DNA from: Variovorax boronicumulans | GTDB taxonomy: Bacteria; Pseudomonadota; Gammaproteobacteria; Burkholderiales; Burkholderiaceae_C | Assembly (NCBI RefSeq): GCF_029892485.1 | Contig: NZ_JARXVG010000002.1 | Span: forward strand, 62,001-126,000 | DNA length: 64,000 nucleotides | Reading direction: 5' to 3' | Part shown: positions 34,237-42,660 of the stretch, in pieces | Layout: each line of letters opens with the position of its first letter | Numbering within the stretch: the first letter of the stretch is position 1 | Notes under the pieces: model-generated | Seen by the model: only the letters and a program-made list of their open reading frames with translations | What the model was told of the DNA's origin: nothing | Database searches by the model: none | Made by a program: the position numbers and the translations under genes

Positions 34237-35514
34237 TCAGCGCGCCGCAACGCGGAAATCGGGCGACTGCGCCACCACCAAAGCGATCTCCTCCATCAAC
34301 GCCCTCGCCCCCGGCGACGGAAACGCGCCCTGCCGCTGCGTCAGGCCGATCTCTCGGCGCGTCTGGTCCAGCGGAAAGTCCAGCACGACCAGGCTGCCGT
34401 CGCGGATCTCGTAGCGCAGCTGATGCGGCGAGATCGCGGTCAGCATGTCGCTCTCCAGCAGCAGGCCGCGCAGCACCGCGAGGTCGCCGGTCTCGACCGC
34501 GGGAATCGGAGGCGCCTCGCGCGCCGACGAGAAAAAGCGTTCGAGCAACTCGCGCGACGGCGTGTTGTGCCGCGAGAGCGCCCACGTTGCTTGCCGCAGC
34601 GCATCGAAGTCGATGCGTTTCGCATGCTCCAACGGATGGCCGGCGCGCGCGATCACCGAGATGCGGTCTTCGAACAGCGCTTGCTGCTGCAGGTCCCTGG
34701 CCTCGGCGGGGCTGCGCAGCGCACCGAGGATGAAGTCGATGTCGCCGCTGCGCAGCGAAGCGGCCAGGGCGTCGTAGGGGCTTTCGACCGTTGCGATGTG
34801 CAGCCCGGGGTGCCGCGCGAGCAGCGAGGCAATCGCGAGCGGCAGGATCTGCGTGCGGCCCAGCGGCAACGCGCCCACGGTCACGCTCCCCTGCAGGGTA
34901 CCTTCGCTCGCGGCGATGTCGGGCCCGATGTGGCGCAGCTCCGCCAGCACGCGCTTGAAATGAAAAGCCACGATCTCGCCGGCCGGCGTCGGTGAAAGCC
35001 CGCGCGCCTTGCGCTCCAGCAGCACGACGCCGAGCCCGCGTTCGAGGTCTTTCAACGCGCTGCTGATGGCCGGCTGCGTGATGCCGAACTCGCGCGCGAC
35101 GGCCGGCATGTTGCGCTTTTCCACCAGGCTCGCGACCACCGCGAGGCGCCGGCCGTTGAGGATCGAGGCGAAGAGCGAGGGCACGTCGGCGGCGGCGCCG
35201 ATACCGCCGCGCGCGACAAGCTGCGCCCGCGCATCCTCGAACTCGCGCTCGATGCGGCGCGCGCGCACCAGCACCAGGTCGCCATACGAATTGAGCGCCA
35301 TGCCGCGCGCGCGGCGGTCGAACAGCGGCCGGCCCAGCACGCCTTCGAGTTCCGAGATGGAGCGCGTGACGCCCGAGGCAACGCGGTACAGCTGCTCGTC
35401 CGCAGCCCTGGCGATGCTGCCGGCGGCGGCCACGGCCGAGAACGCGCGCAGATGGCGCAGGTTGATGGCGAGCGCGCTGCCGATCACTTTGTCTGGTTGA
35501 TGCGCACCCCTCAT
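34237..35514 (-). CDS. LysR-type regulator with two HTH domains
   Basis: A 425-residue regulator, about 120 longer than standard. Residues ~19-82 form one LysR HTH (LRAFSAVAAAGSIARAADEQ, then GRPLFDRRARGMALNSYGD). Residues ~117-180 form a second (LAVVASLVEKRNMPAVAREF, GITQPAISSALKDLERGLG, ERKARGLSPTPAGE). The effector domain runs ~208-420. The ATG at 35514 is favoured over longer in-frame starts that would overlap the divergent gene. It is divergent from the gallate operon, so it is the probable gallate-responsive regulator, functionally like GalR. Whether both HTHs bind DNA is unknown. Confidence 0.88.
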   Translation of the reverse strand: MRGAHQPDKVIGSALAINLRHLRAFSAVAAAGSIARAADEQLYRVASGVTRSISELEGVLGRPLFDRRARGMALNSYGDLVLVRARRIEREFEDARAQLVARGGIGAAADVPSLFASILNGRRLAVVASLVEKRNMPAVAREFGITQPAISSALKDLERGLGVVLLERKARGLSPTPAGEIVAFHFKRVLAELRHIGPDIAASEGTLQGSVTVGALPLGRTQILPLAIASLLARHPGLHIATVESPYDALAASLRSGDIDFILGALRSPAEARDLQQQALFEDRISVIARAGHPLEHAKRIDFDALRQATWALSRHNTPSRELLERFFSSAREAPPIPAVETGDLAVLRGLLLESDMLTAISPHQLRYEIRDGSLVVLDFPLDQTRREIGLTQRQGAFPSPGARALMEEIALVVAQSPDFRVAAR

Positions 35515-35561
35515 TTCAACCCCTCGGGTAAACCCTGTCGATAAGAAAGTCTGATGGTAGA

Positions 35562-35637
35562 GCAACCCGAACTCACCCCAGGCGAAGGCATCCGCAACCA
35601 CACTCGATACCTCCGAGCCAACAACCGATCGGGTTGC
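35562..35637. promoter_or_regulatory. inverted-repeat pair in the gallate operon control region
   Basis: Perfect 9-bp inverted repeat GCAACCCGA (35562-35570) and TCGGGTTGC (35629-35637), 58 bp apart, inside the 130-bp gap between the double-HTH LysR gene and ligJ. The right copy ends 8 bp before the ligJ ATG. Such spacing could suit a multi-domain regulator that bridges two sites, but this is inference. Confidence 0.35.
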
Positions 35638-35644
35638 AAGAAAA

Positions 35645-36673
35645 ATGATCATCGACTGCCACGGCCACTACACCACCGCGCCCAAGGCGCTGGAGAACTG
35701 GCGAAACCAGCAGATCGCGGGCCTCCAGGACTCCGCGCTCAAACCCCGCGTTGCCGACCTGAAGATCAGCGACGACGAGCTGCGCGAATCCATCGAAGGC
35801 AACCAGCTGCGCCTCATGAAGGAGCGCGGCAGCGACCTGACGATCTTCAGCCCGCGCGCGAGCTTCATGGCACACCACATCGGCGACTTCGAGACCTCGT
35901 CGACCTGGGCCGCGATCTGCAACGAGCTGTGCTTTCGGGTGAGCGAGCTGTTCCCCGACCACTTCATCGGCGCGGCGATGCTGCCGCAATCGCCCGGCGT
36001 GGACCCGGCCAGCTGCATTCCCGAGCTGGAGCGCTGCGTGCGCGAGTACGGCTTCGTGGCGATCAACCTCAACCCCGACCCCTCGGGCGGGCACTGGACC
36101 TCGCCGCCGTTGTCGGACCGCCAGTGGTATCCGCTCTACGAGAAGATGGTCGAGCACGACATTCCGGCGATGGTGCACGTGAGCACCAGCTGCAACGCCT
36201 GCTTTCACACGACCGGCGCGCACTACCTGAACGCGGACACCACCGCGTTCATGCAGTGCCTGACCTCCGACCTCTTCACCGACTTTCCGACGCTGCGCTT
36301 CGTGATCCCGCACGGCGGCGGCGCGGTGCCCTACCACTGGGGGCGCTTTCGCGGGCTCGCGCAGGAGATGAAGAAGCCGCTGCTGAAAGACCACCTGCTC
36401 AACAATATCTTCTTCGACACCTGCGTGTATCACCAGCCGGGCATCGACCTGCTCACGCGCGTGATTCCGGTGGACAACATCCTCTTCGCGAGCGAGATGA
36501 TCGGCGCGGTGCGCGGCATCGATCCGGAGACGGGCTTCTATTACGACGACACGCGCCGCTACATCGACGCAACGCCGATGCTCGATGCCGAAACGCGCCA
36601 CAAGGTGTTCGAAGGCAACGCACGCCGCGTCTATCCGCGCCTGGATCGCGCACTCATCGCCAAAGGCCTCTGA
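35645..36673 (+). CDS. ligJ: 4-oxalomesaconate hydratase, LigJ type
   Basis: A 342-residue amidohydrolase-superfamily enzyme hydrating 4-oxalomesaconate in the gallate/protocatechuate 4,5-cleavage pathway. Metal-binding DCHGH is at residues 4-8; MVHVSTSCNACFH, FVIPHGGGAVPYHWGR and NILFASEMIGAVRGIDPETG follow. Length equals LigJ of Sphingobium and PmdE-like proteins. It is unlike P. putida GalB, which belongs to another fold. First gene of a five-gene operon, 3 bp ahead of ligK; the ATG follows a purine-rich run without a clear Shine-Dalgarno. Confidence 0.9.
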   Translation: MIIDCHGHYTTAPKALENWRNQQIAGLQDSALKPRVADLKISDDELRESIEGNQLRLMKERGSDLTIFSPRASFMAHHIGDFETSSTWAAICNELCFRVSELFPDHFIGAAMLPQSPGVDPASCIPELERCVREYGFVAINLNPDPSGGHWTSPPLSDRQWYPLYEKMVEHDIPAMVHVSTSCNACFHTTGAHYLNADTTAFMQCLTSDLFTDFPTLRFVIPHGGGAVPYHWGRFRGLAQEMKKPLLKDHLLNNIFFDTCVYHQPGIDLLTRVIPVDNILFASEMIGAVRGIDPETGFYYDDTRRYIDATPMLDAETRHKVFEGNARRVYPRLDRALIAKGL

Positions 36674-36676
36674 CCC

Positions 36677-37375
36677 ATGTCCAACACCCTTCAACAACAG
36701 CTCGGCGTCGTCCATCGCAGCATTGCGCGCGCCGACGCGGCCGCTGTCGAAAAGCTCTCGCGCTTCGGCGTCTCGACCGTGCATGAAGCGCTGGGCCGGC
36801 TCGGGCTGATGCAGCCGCGCATCCGCCCCATCCACCCCGACGCGCGGTTCTGCGGCACGGCCGTCACCGTGCTGCTGCAGCCCGGCGACAACTGGATGCT
36901 GCATGTCGCTGCCGAGCAGATCCAGCCCGGCGACGTGGTGGTCGCCGCCTGCACCAGCGACAGCACCGACGGCTTCTTCGGCGACCTGCTGGCCACCTCG
37001 TTCAAGGCGCGCGGCTGCAAGGGCCTGGTGATCGACGGCGGCGTGCGCGACGTGCGTGACCTCAACGCGATGGGCTTCCCCGTGTTCAGCCGCGCCATCC
37101 ACGCCAAGGGCACCATCAAGGCGACCCTCGGCTCGGTCAACGTGCCGGTGGTGTGCGCGGGTGCACTGGTGCAGCCGGGCGACGTGATCGTGGCGGACAT
37201 CGACGGCGTGGTGGTCGTGCCGGCCGCGCGTGCACAGCAGGTGGCCGATGCGGCCGAGGCGCGTGAGGCCAACGAGACCGCCAAGCGCGAGCGATTCGCC
37301 GCAGGCGAACTGGGCCTGGACATGTACGCGATGCGCGAGCCGCTGACCAAGGCGGGCCTTCGCTACATCGACTGA
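36677..37375 (+). CDS. ligK: 4-carboxy-4-hydroxy-2-oxoadipate aldolase
   Basis: A 232-residue class II aldolase of the RraA-like/HMG-CHA family, splitting 4-carboxy-4-hydroxy-2-oxoadipate into pyruvate and oxaloacetate. Key blocks are [33 protein letters not shown], and [22 protein letters not shown] with the active-site Arg and Asp (GGxRD). It lies between the hydratase and dioxygenase genes, which confirms the pathway. Also called galC/proA/pmdF in other organisms. Confidence 0.93.
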   Translation: MSNTLQQQLGVVHRSIARADAAAVEKLSRFGVSTVHEALGRLGLMQPRIRPIHPDARFCGTAVTVLLQPGDNWMLHVAAEQIQPGDVVVAACTSDSTDGFFGDLLATSFKARGCKGLVIDGGVRDVRDLNAMGFPVFSRAIHAKGTIKATLGSVNVPVVCAGALVQPGDVIVADIDGVVVVPAARAQQVADAAEAREANETAKRERFAAGELGLDMYAMREPLTKAGLRYID

Positions 37376-37386
37376 AGGAAACAGCC

Positions 37387-38694
37387 ATGGCTAGCATCAT
37401 CGGCGCCGTCGCGTGCTCCCACACGCCCACCATCGGCTTCGCGTACGACAGGAAGAAGCAGCAGGACCCCGTGTGGGCGCCGATCTTCGAGGCCTTCGAG
37501 CCCGTGCAGCGCTGGCTCGCGGAGCGCCGGCCTGATGTGCTCTTCTTCATCTACAACGACCACGTCAGCTCGTTCTTCTTCGACCACTATTCGGCCTTTT
37601 CGCTCGGTGTCGGCGAACGGCATGCGGTGGCCGACGAAGGCGGCGGCGCGCGCGACCTGCCGTCGCTGGCGGGCCACCCGGCGCTCGCGCAGCACATCGG
37701 ACGCTCGCTGGTAGCCGACGAGTTCGACATGTCCTTCTTCCAGGACCGCGCGCTAGACCACGGCGTGTTCTCGCCGATGTCGCTGCTGTGCCCGCACGAG
37801 CCCGCATGGCCCGTGCCGGTGATCCCGCTGCAGGTCGGCGTGCTGCAGTCGCCCGTGCCGTCGGCGCGGCGCTGCTACCGGCTCGGGCAGGCGCTGCGCC
37901 GCGCGATCGAGAGCTACCCCGACGACCTGAAGGTGGCCATCGTCGCCACCGGCGGGCTGTCGCACCAGGTGCACGGCGAGCGCGCGGGCTTCAACAACAC
38001 CGCGTGGGACGCGCAGTTCCTCGACCTGATCGAGAACGACCCCGTGCGCCTCACCGAGATGACGCAGGCCGAGCTCGCCACGCTCGGCGGCATGGAAGGC
38101 GCGGAAGTGATCATGTGGCTGGTGATGCGCGGCGCGCTGTCGTCCAACATCCGCAAGACGCACCAGAGCTACTACCTGCCGTCGATGACGGGCATCGCCA
38201 CCGCCGTCTACGAGAACCTCGCGAGCCCGCCGGTCGCGGGCGAAGTGCAGCGGCACCGGCGCCATATCGAAGAGCAGCTGACGGGCATCGAGGCGCTCGA
38301 AGGTACGCACCCGTTCACGCTGGAGACCAGCGTGCGCGCCTATCGCCTCAACAAGTTCCTGCATGGCATGACGCGGCCCGAACATCGCGCCCGCTTCCTT
38401 GCAGACGAAGAAGCGGCGTTCGATGCCGCGGCGCTGACACCGCAGGAGCGCACGCTGGTGCGCGAGCGCGACTGGCGCGGGCTCATCCACTACGGCGTGA
38501 TCTTCTTCATGCTGGAAAAGCTCGGCGCGGTCGTCGGCGTATCGAACCTGCACATCTATGCCGCCATGCGCGGTCAATCGCTGGAGGCATTCCAGCAGAC
38601 ACGCAACGCGCCCGGCGCGCTGTATTCGGTGGCCGGCAAGGATGCCGCGCCGCAAACCTGGGATGCACAGTCCTCTTCCTTATCCAAGCAATGA
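37387..38694 (+). CDS. galA: gallate dioxygenase (fused LigB-LigA type)
   Basis: A 435-residue type II extradiol dioxygenase opening the gallate ring. The N-terminal ~280 residues are LigB-like with iron ligands His12 (CSHTPT) and His59 (YNDHV), a Glu in GGMEGAEVIMW (about 237-240), and catalytic His124 and His192 (GGLSHQ). The C-terminal ~135 residues resemble the LigA cap (VRAYRLNKFLHGM, LIHYGVIFFMLEKLGA). This single-chain fusion is the GalA/DesB hallmark and distinguishes it from two-subunit protocatechuate 4,5-dioxygenase. GAAGGAAA precedes the ATG; the stop overlaps the next ATG. Confidence 0.93.
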   Translation: MASIIGAVACSHTPTIGFAYDRKKQQDPVWAPIFEAFEPVQRWLAERRPDVLFFIYNDHVSSFFFDHYSAFSLGVGERHAVADEGGGARDLPSLAGHPALAQHIGRSLVADEFDMSFFQDRALDHGVFSPMSLLCPHEPAWPVPVIPLQVGVLQSPVPSARRCYRLGQALRRAIESYPDDLKVAIVATGGLSHQVHGERAGFNNTAWDAQFLDLIENDPVRLTEMTQAELATLGGMEGAEVIMWLVMRGALSSNIRKTHQSYYLPSMTGIATAVYENLASPPVAGEVQRHRRHIEEQLTGIEALEGTHPFTLETSVRAYRLNKFLHGMTRPEHRARFLADEEAAFDAAALTPQERTLVRERDWRGLIHYGVIFFMLEKLGAVVGVSNLHIYAAMRGQSLEAFQQTRNAPGALYSVAGKDAAPQTWDAQSSSLSKQ

Positions 38695-39680
38695 ACACAC
38701 GCTCCCTCGGCCGCCGGCTGCTGACCCTGGCCCTGACCGCCCCCTTCGTGCTCGGCGCCTCGGTGCCCGCAGTCGCAGCAGACGCCTACCCTTCCAGGCC
38801 GGTGAAGATCCTCGTCGGCTACAGCGCCGGCGGTGCGGTCGATGCCATCGCGCGCTCCGTCGGCCAGCGCATGGCGGCCATCCTCGGCCAGCCTGTGGTG
38901 GTCGAGAACAAGCCCGGCGCCGGCACCAACATCGCGATCAAGTCACTGACCTCGAGCCCGCCCGATGGCTACACCCTGCTGCTGGCGGCCAATGCGCTCG
39001 CGGTGAACCCGTCGATGTACCAGCCCGCGCCCTACGACCTCGACCGCGACTTCACGCCGATCGCATCGGTCGGCCGCGTGCCGGTGGTGTTCGCGGTGCG
39101 TGAAGGTTCGCCGATCAAGACACTGCCCGAGCTGGTGGCCGCGGCCAAGGCCAAGCCGGGCGGCGTGACCGTCGCGACCCCGGGCAACGGCGCCACCCCG
39201 CACCTGGCAATGGAACTGTTCCAGCACACCGCCGGCCTCAAGCTGAGCCACGTGCCCTACAAGGGGGGCGCGCAGGCGATCACCGACGCGCTCGGCGGGC
39301 ATGTGGACGTGGTGGCGGTCAACGCGCTCGAAGTGCTTCCGCTCGTCAAGGGCGGCAAGCTGAAGGTGCTGGCGGTGATGAGCACCGAGCGCTCCGCGGT
39401 GCTGCCGGGTGTGCCGACGGTGGCCGAGTCGGGTTATCCGGGGTTCGAGGCCAGCGTCTGGTACGGATTCGTGGCGCCGGCGGGGCTTCCTGCGCCGGTG
39501 CTGGCCAAGCTGCACGAGGCGGTGCAGAAGGCGCTCGAATCGAAGGAGGTGCGCGACCAGCTCGCCGCGGCGGGCGGCGTCCCGCTGCCGGGGCCCACCG
39601 CCCAATTCGAGAAGCTGCTCAAGACCGATGCGGCGCGCTACGGCCAGCTGATCCGCGAAGCGAACATCAAGCCGGACTGA
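38691..39680 (+). CDS. Bug/TctC-family substrate-binding protein of the gallate operon
   Basis: A 329-residue periplasmic protein: signal sequence (LLTLALTAPFVLGASVPAVAAD), then the family stretch YPSRPVKILVGYSAGGAVDA and VVENKPGAGTNIAIKSL. The ATG overlaps the galA stop, so it is co-translated with the ring-cleavage enzyme and may capture gallate or a related phenolic acid. No TctAB partner genes nearby. Confidence 0.92.
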   Translation: MNTRSLGRRLLTLALTAPFVLGASVPAVAADAYPSRPVKILVGYSAGGAVDAIARSVGQRMAAILGQPVVVENKPGAGTNIAIKSLTSSPPDGYTLLLAANALAVNPSMYQPAPYDLDRDFTPIASVGRVPVVFAVREGSPIKTLPELVAAAKAKPGGVTVATPGNGATPHLAMELFQHTAGLKLSHVPYKGGAQAITDALGGHVDVVAVNALEVLPLVKGGKLKVLAVMSTERSAVLPGVPTVAESGYPGFEASVWYGFVAPAGLPAPVLAKLHEAVQKALESKEVRDQLAAAGGVPLPGPTAQFEKLLKTDAARYGQLIREANIKPD

Positions 39681-39684
39681 CGCC

Positions 39685-40374
39685 ATGACAACGCCGATCC
39701 AGGGCATCTGCTCGATGGCAACCCGCGGGTTGCTCGACGAACTCGCGGCCGCTTACGCGCAGCGCACCGGCGTGCCGGTCTCGTTCCTGTCGGTGGGCGG
39801 CGTCGACGCGGCGCGGCGCGTGGCCGCGGGCGAAGCCTTCGACGTGGTGGTGCTGGCCTCGGAGGCGATCGACAAGCTCATCGCGGCAGGCAAGCTCGAT
39901 GCGGGCGGCAAGGTGGACATCGTTCGTTCGGGCGTCGGCGTGGCGGTGCGCGCGGGTGCCGGGCGGCCGGACATCGCCACCGAAGAAGCGGTGCGCAATG
40001 CCGTGCAGAACGCCACGGGCATCGCCTATTCAACGGGCCCGAGCGGCGTCGCGCTGGCCGCGCTGTTCGAGCGCTGGGGCATTGCCGACGAGATCCGGGG
40101 CCGCCTGGTGCAGGCACCGCCGGGCGTGCCCGTCGGTTCGCTGGTCGCTCGCGGCGAGGCTGCGCTGGGGTTCCAGCAGATGAGCGAGCTGATCGGCGTC
40201 GAAGGCATCCAGTTGCTCGGCCCCCTGCCGCAGGAAATCCAGATCCTCACGACCTTCTCGGCCGCGCCTGTCATCGACACCCCGCGGCCGGACGCGGTGC
40301 GCGCCCTGCTCGGCTTTCTCGCCTCACCGGAATGCGCCGAAGCCAAGCGCCGGCACGGCATGGAACCGGCCTGA
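39685..40374 (+). CDS. ModA-like binding-fold protein without signal peptide
   Basis: A 229-residue protein of the type II periplasmic binding fold (GICSMATRGLLDELAAAYAQRTG, FDVVVLASEAIDKLIAAGKLDAGG, GFLASPECAEAKRRHGMEPA). It starts directly with the first beta strand; no export signal is present, and the ATG 4 bp after the Bug gene leaves no room for one. It is probably cytoplasmic. As last gene of the gallate operon it may act on or sense a pathway intermediate. Function unknown. The operon otherwise lacks a 4-oxalomesaconate tautomerase, but the fold is not that of GalD. Confidence 0.75.
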   Translation: MTTPIQGICSMATRGLLDELAAAYAQRTGVPVSFLSVGGVDAARRVAAGEAFDVVVLASEAIDKLIAAGKLDAGGKVDIVRSGVGVAVRAGAGRPDIATEEAVRNAVQNATGIAYSTGPSGVALAALFERWGIADEIRGRLVQAPPGVPVGSLVARGEAALGFQQMSELIGVEGIQLLGPLPQEIQILTTFSAAPVIDTPRPDAVRALLGFLASPECAEAKRRHGMEPA

Positions 40375-40390
40375 GCTGCCGCGCGCCTTC

Positions 40391-40795
40391 TCAGAGGTAG
40401 CGCACCTCGGCCGGCACTTCGAACCAGTTGTTGTTGCGCCCGTCCATGTAGCGCACCGGCGCGGTCGAAAGCTCCTCCAGCGTCACGTCGTCCAGGCAGG
40501 TCACGTTCACGCTGACGTACGCGCCGCCGATCTCCGGCACGTTGCCGCGGCCGAACGACTTGATGCCGCAGGTCTTGCAGAACAGGTGCTCGGCGCTGTA
40601 AGAGCCGAACTGGTAGCTCGAGAGGTCCTGTTCGCCCGAGAGCAAGGTGAAGTCTTCAGGCTTGATGACGGCGCCCCAGCCGCGGGCCTTCATGCAGATC
40701 GAGCAATTGCACTTGCCGGTGCCTTCGGCCAGGTCGATCAGGGCCTGGAAACGGACCTTGCCGCAGTGGCAGCTGCCGTTGTATGTCTTCTTCAT
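40391..40795 (-). CDS. GFA-family (Mss4-like) zinc protein
   Basis: A 134-residue protein with zinc motifs GSCHCGKVRFQA, CNCSICMKARGWG and FCKTCGIKSFGRG. Family members include formaldehyde-activating enzyme, but the activity here is unproven. It is divergent from a WYL-domain regulator with a palindrome between the two, so that regulator probably controls it. Convergent with the gallate operon. Confidence 0.87.
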   Translation of the reverse strand: MKKTYNGSCHCGKVRFQALIDLAEGTGKCNCSICMKARGWGAVIKPEDFTLLSGEQDLSSYQFGSYSAEHLFCKTCGIKSFGRGNVPEIGGAYVSVNVTCLDDVTLEELSTAPVRYMDGRNNNWFEVPAEVRYL

Positions 40796-40845
40796 GGGAA
40801 TGTCCTTGGAACGGTGGTGAGGAATCCAAGGCTACGACCCATTGC

Positions 40846-40860
40846 GGACATATCCTGTCC
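40846..40860. promoter_or_regulatory. candidate WYL/YafY-type operator
   Basis: Perfect palindrome GGACA-TATCC-TGTCC midway in the 80-bp gap between the divergent GFA and WYL-regulator genes. It would overlap both promoters, as expected for an autoregulated HTH-WYL repressor. Confidence 0.5.
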
Positions 40861-40875
40861 TCGATCCGAGGCATC

Positions 40876-41868
40876 ATGCGGGCCATGCTGTCTGCCTCCG
40901 CACGCCTGATCCGGCTTCTTTCCCTGTTCCAGGCCCAGCGCGCGTGGACCGGTTCGGCGCTCGCGGGGCGGCTCGAGATCACCGAGCGCACGCTGCGCCG
41001 CGACGTCGATCGCCTGCGCAGCCTGGGCTACACGGTCGACTCGACATCGGGTGTGGCCGGCGGCTACCGGATCGGCGCGGGCAGCGCCCTGCCCCCGCTG
41101 CTGCTGGAAGACGAAGAGGCCATCGCAGTGGCGCTGGGCCTGGGCAACCCGAGCGACGGCAAGGGCGACATCGAGAACGCCTCGATGCGCGCGCTGGCCA
41201 AGCTGGAGCTGCTGATGCCGCCACGGCTGCGGCGCCGGCTCGACAGCGTGCGCGCGTCGGTGGTGCCGCTCGCGCGCGGCAAGTCGGAAGTGCGGCTGAA
41301 GGCAGTGACGCTGTTCGCCGAAGCCTGTACCGACCGGGCCGAGCTGCGCTTCGACTACCGCGACCACCACGCCAAGGCCACCGCGCGCACGGTGGAGCCG
41401 CACCGCGTGGTGCAGTCGGGTCAGCGCTGGTATCTGCTGGCGTGGGACACGGCGCGCGACGACTGGCGCACCTTCCGCCTCGACCGCATCGTGGCGCCGG
41501 TGCCGACCGGCATGCGCTTCACGCCGCGCCGGCTGCCGCTGGGCGATGTGGCGGCCTACATGGCGCAGGCCTTGCGGGTCTCGCCCTTTCTGCACCACGC
41601 GAGCGTCGTGGTGCATGCACCGGCCAAGTCGCTCGAAGCGCACCTGGGCTGGGTGGGCGGCACGCCGGAAGCCTTGGAGGGCGGTTCGGCCACGCGCATC
41701 ACGACCGGCGCCAATTCGCTCGACGCGCTGGCCGTGTGGCTCGGCTGCCTGGGGCATGACTTCGAGGTGGAGTCGCCGCCAGCGCTGGCCGAGCACCTCG
41801 CGCTGGTCGCAGGCCGGCTGGGCAAGGTCGCGGCGCGCGCCATGAAAACCAGCCGGTCGCCTCCCTGA
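40876..41868 (+). CDS. YafY-like HTH-WYL transcriptional regulator
   Basis: A 330-residue regulator with an N-terminal HTH_11 (LIRLLSLFQAQRAWTGSALA, GRLEITERTLRRDVDRLRSLGY). A WYL domain follows (LRFDYRDHHAKATARTVEPHRVV, RWYLLAWDTARDDWRTFRLDRI), then a C-terminal WCX-like part. ATGs at 40876 and 40885 are both possible. An earlier in-frame start would run through the palindromic operator. Likely ligand-responsive repressor of itself and the adjacent GFA gene. Confidence 0.87.
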   Translation: MRAMLSASARLIRLLSLFQAQRAWTGSALAGRLEITERTLRRDVDRLRSLGYTVDSTSGVAGGYRIGAGSALPPLLLEDEEAIAVALGLGNPSDGKGDIENASMRALAKLELLMPPRLRRRLDSVRASVVPLARGKSEVRLKAVTLFAEACTDRAELRFDYRDHHAKATARTVEPHRVVQSGQRWYLLAWDTARDDWRTFRLDRIVAPVPTGMRFTPRRLPLGDVAAYMAQALRVSPFLHHASVVVHAPAKSLEAHLGWVGGTPEALEGGSATRITTGANSLDALAVWLGCLGHDFEVESPPALAEHLALVAGRLGKVAARAMKTSRSPP

Positions 41869-41976
41869 TCTATAGGATGGGCAAGCGCCGCGCCGGCCCG
41901 TAGGCTGGAGGCTCGCCACCGGCCCTCTCTCCTTTCTCTGGAACCCGTTCATGCGCCTCGCACGCGGCCCCATGCC

Positions 41977-42660
41977 ATGACGACCACGCAGGTCGCGCTG
42001 GTCGAAGACGACACCGGCGTGCGCGAGCGCATCGGGCGAGTCATTGGTGCCGACGCTTCGCTCGCGCTGGCCTACAGCGCCGCGAACGCCGTGGACATGC
42101 TGCGCTGGCTGGGCGAGAACCCGGTGGAGGTGCTGCTGGTGGACCTGGGCCTGCCCGACCTGCCCGGCCTTCAGGTGATTCGCCGCTGCCGCAGCATGCA
42201 GCCGGCCTGCGCGGTGATGGTGCTGTCGATCTTCGGCGACGAGGCCAACATGGTCCAGGCCTTCGAGGCCGGCGCGAGCGGCTACCTGCTCAAGGATGGC
42301 ACCGAGGCCGACCTCGCCACCCACATCCGCAACCTGCGCGCGGGCGGCTCGCCGATGTCGCCCGTGATCGCGCGGCAGTTGCTGCGGCGCTGGCAGACCC
42401 GTACGGAAGCGCCGCCGCGCGGCCCGGAGCCCCAGGGTGCCGGTGCCCGCTCCCTCGTGGTGCCCGAGCGCCTGTCGCCGCGCGAGTCGGAGGTGCTCGG
42501 CCTGGTGTCTCGTGGTTTCACCTATGTCGAAGTCGGCGTGCAGATGGGAGTCTCTGCGTCGACGGTCCAATCCCATATCCGCAATATCTACGGCAAGCTG
42601 GATGTGCACAACAAATCGGAAGCTGTGTTCGAAGCCCGCAACCTGGGCTGGCTTCCCTGA
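41977..42660 (+). CDS. NarL/LuxR-family response regulator
   Basis: A 227-residue regulator: receiver domain with acidic VEDD at 9-12, phospho-acceptor Asp56 (LLVDLGLPD), Lys in GYLLKDGTEAD, a Pro/Gly-rich linker, then the LuxR HTH (LSPRESEVLGLVSRGFTYVE to SHIRNIYGKLDVHNKSE). The 3' end overlaps the proposed start of the cognate kinase by 59 bp. The 108-bp upstream gap holds no obvious gene. Confidence 0.92.
   Translation: MTTTQVALVEDDTGVRERIGRVIGADASLALAYSAANAVDMLRWLGENPVEVLLVDLGLPDLPGLQVIRRCRSMQPACAVMVLSIFGDEANMVQAFEAGASGYLLKDGTEADLATHIRNLRAGGSPMSPVIARQLLRRWQTRTEAPPRGPEPQGAGARSLVVPERLSPRESEVLGLVSRGFTYVEVGVQMGVSASTVQSHIRNIYGKLDVHNKSEAVFEARNLGWLP

Noticed and set aside
39685..40374. Assignment as the missing 4-oxalomesaconate tautomerase
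   Set aside because: Known tautomerases are PrpF/DapF-fold proteins of about 360 residues; this one has the ModA binding fold and 229 residues.
42602..42660. Frameshift fusing the NarL regulator and the 7TM kinase
   Set aside because: The regulator ends normally after its HTH and the kinase has its own signal peptide; overlapping genes with an internal ATG suffice.
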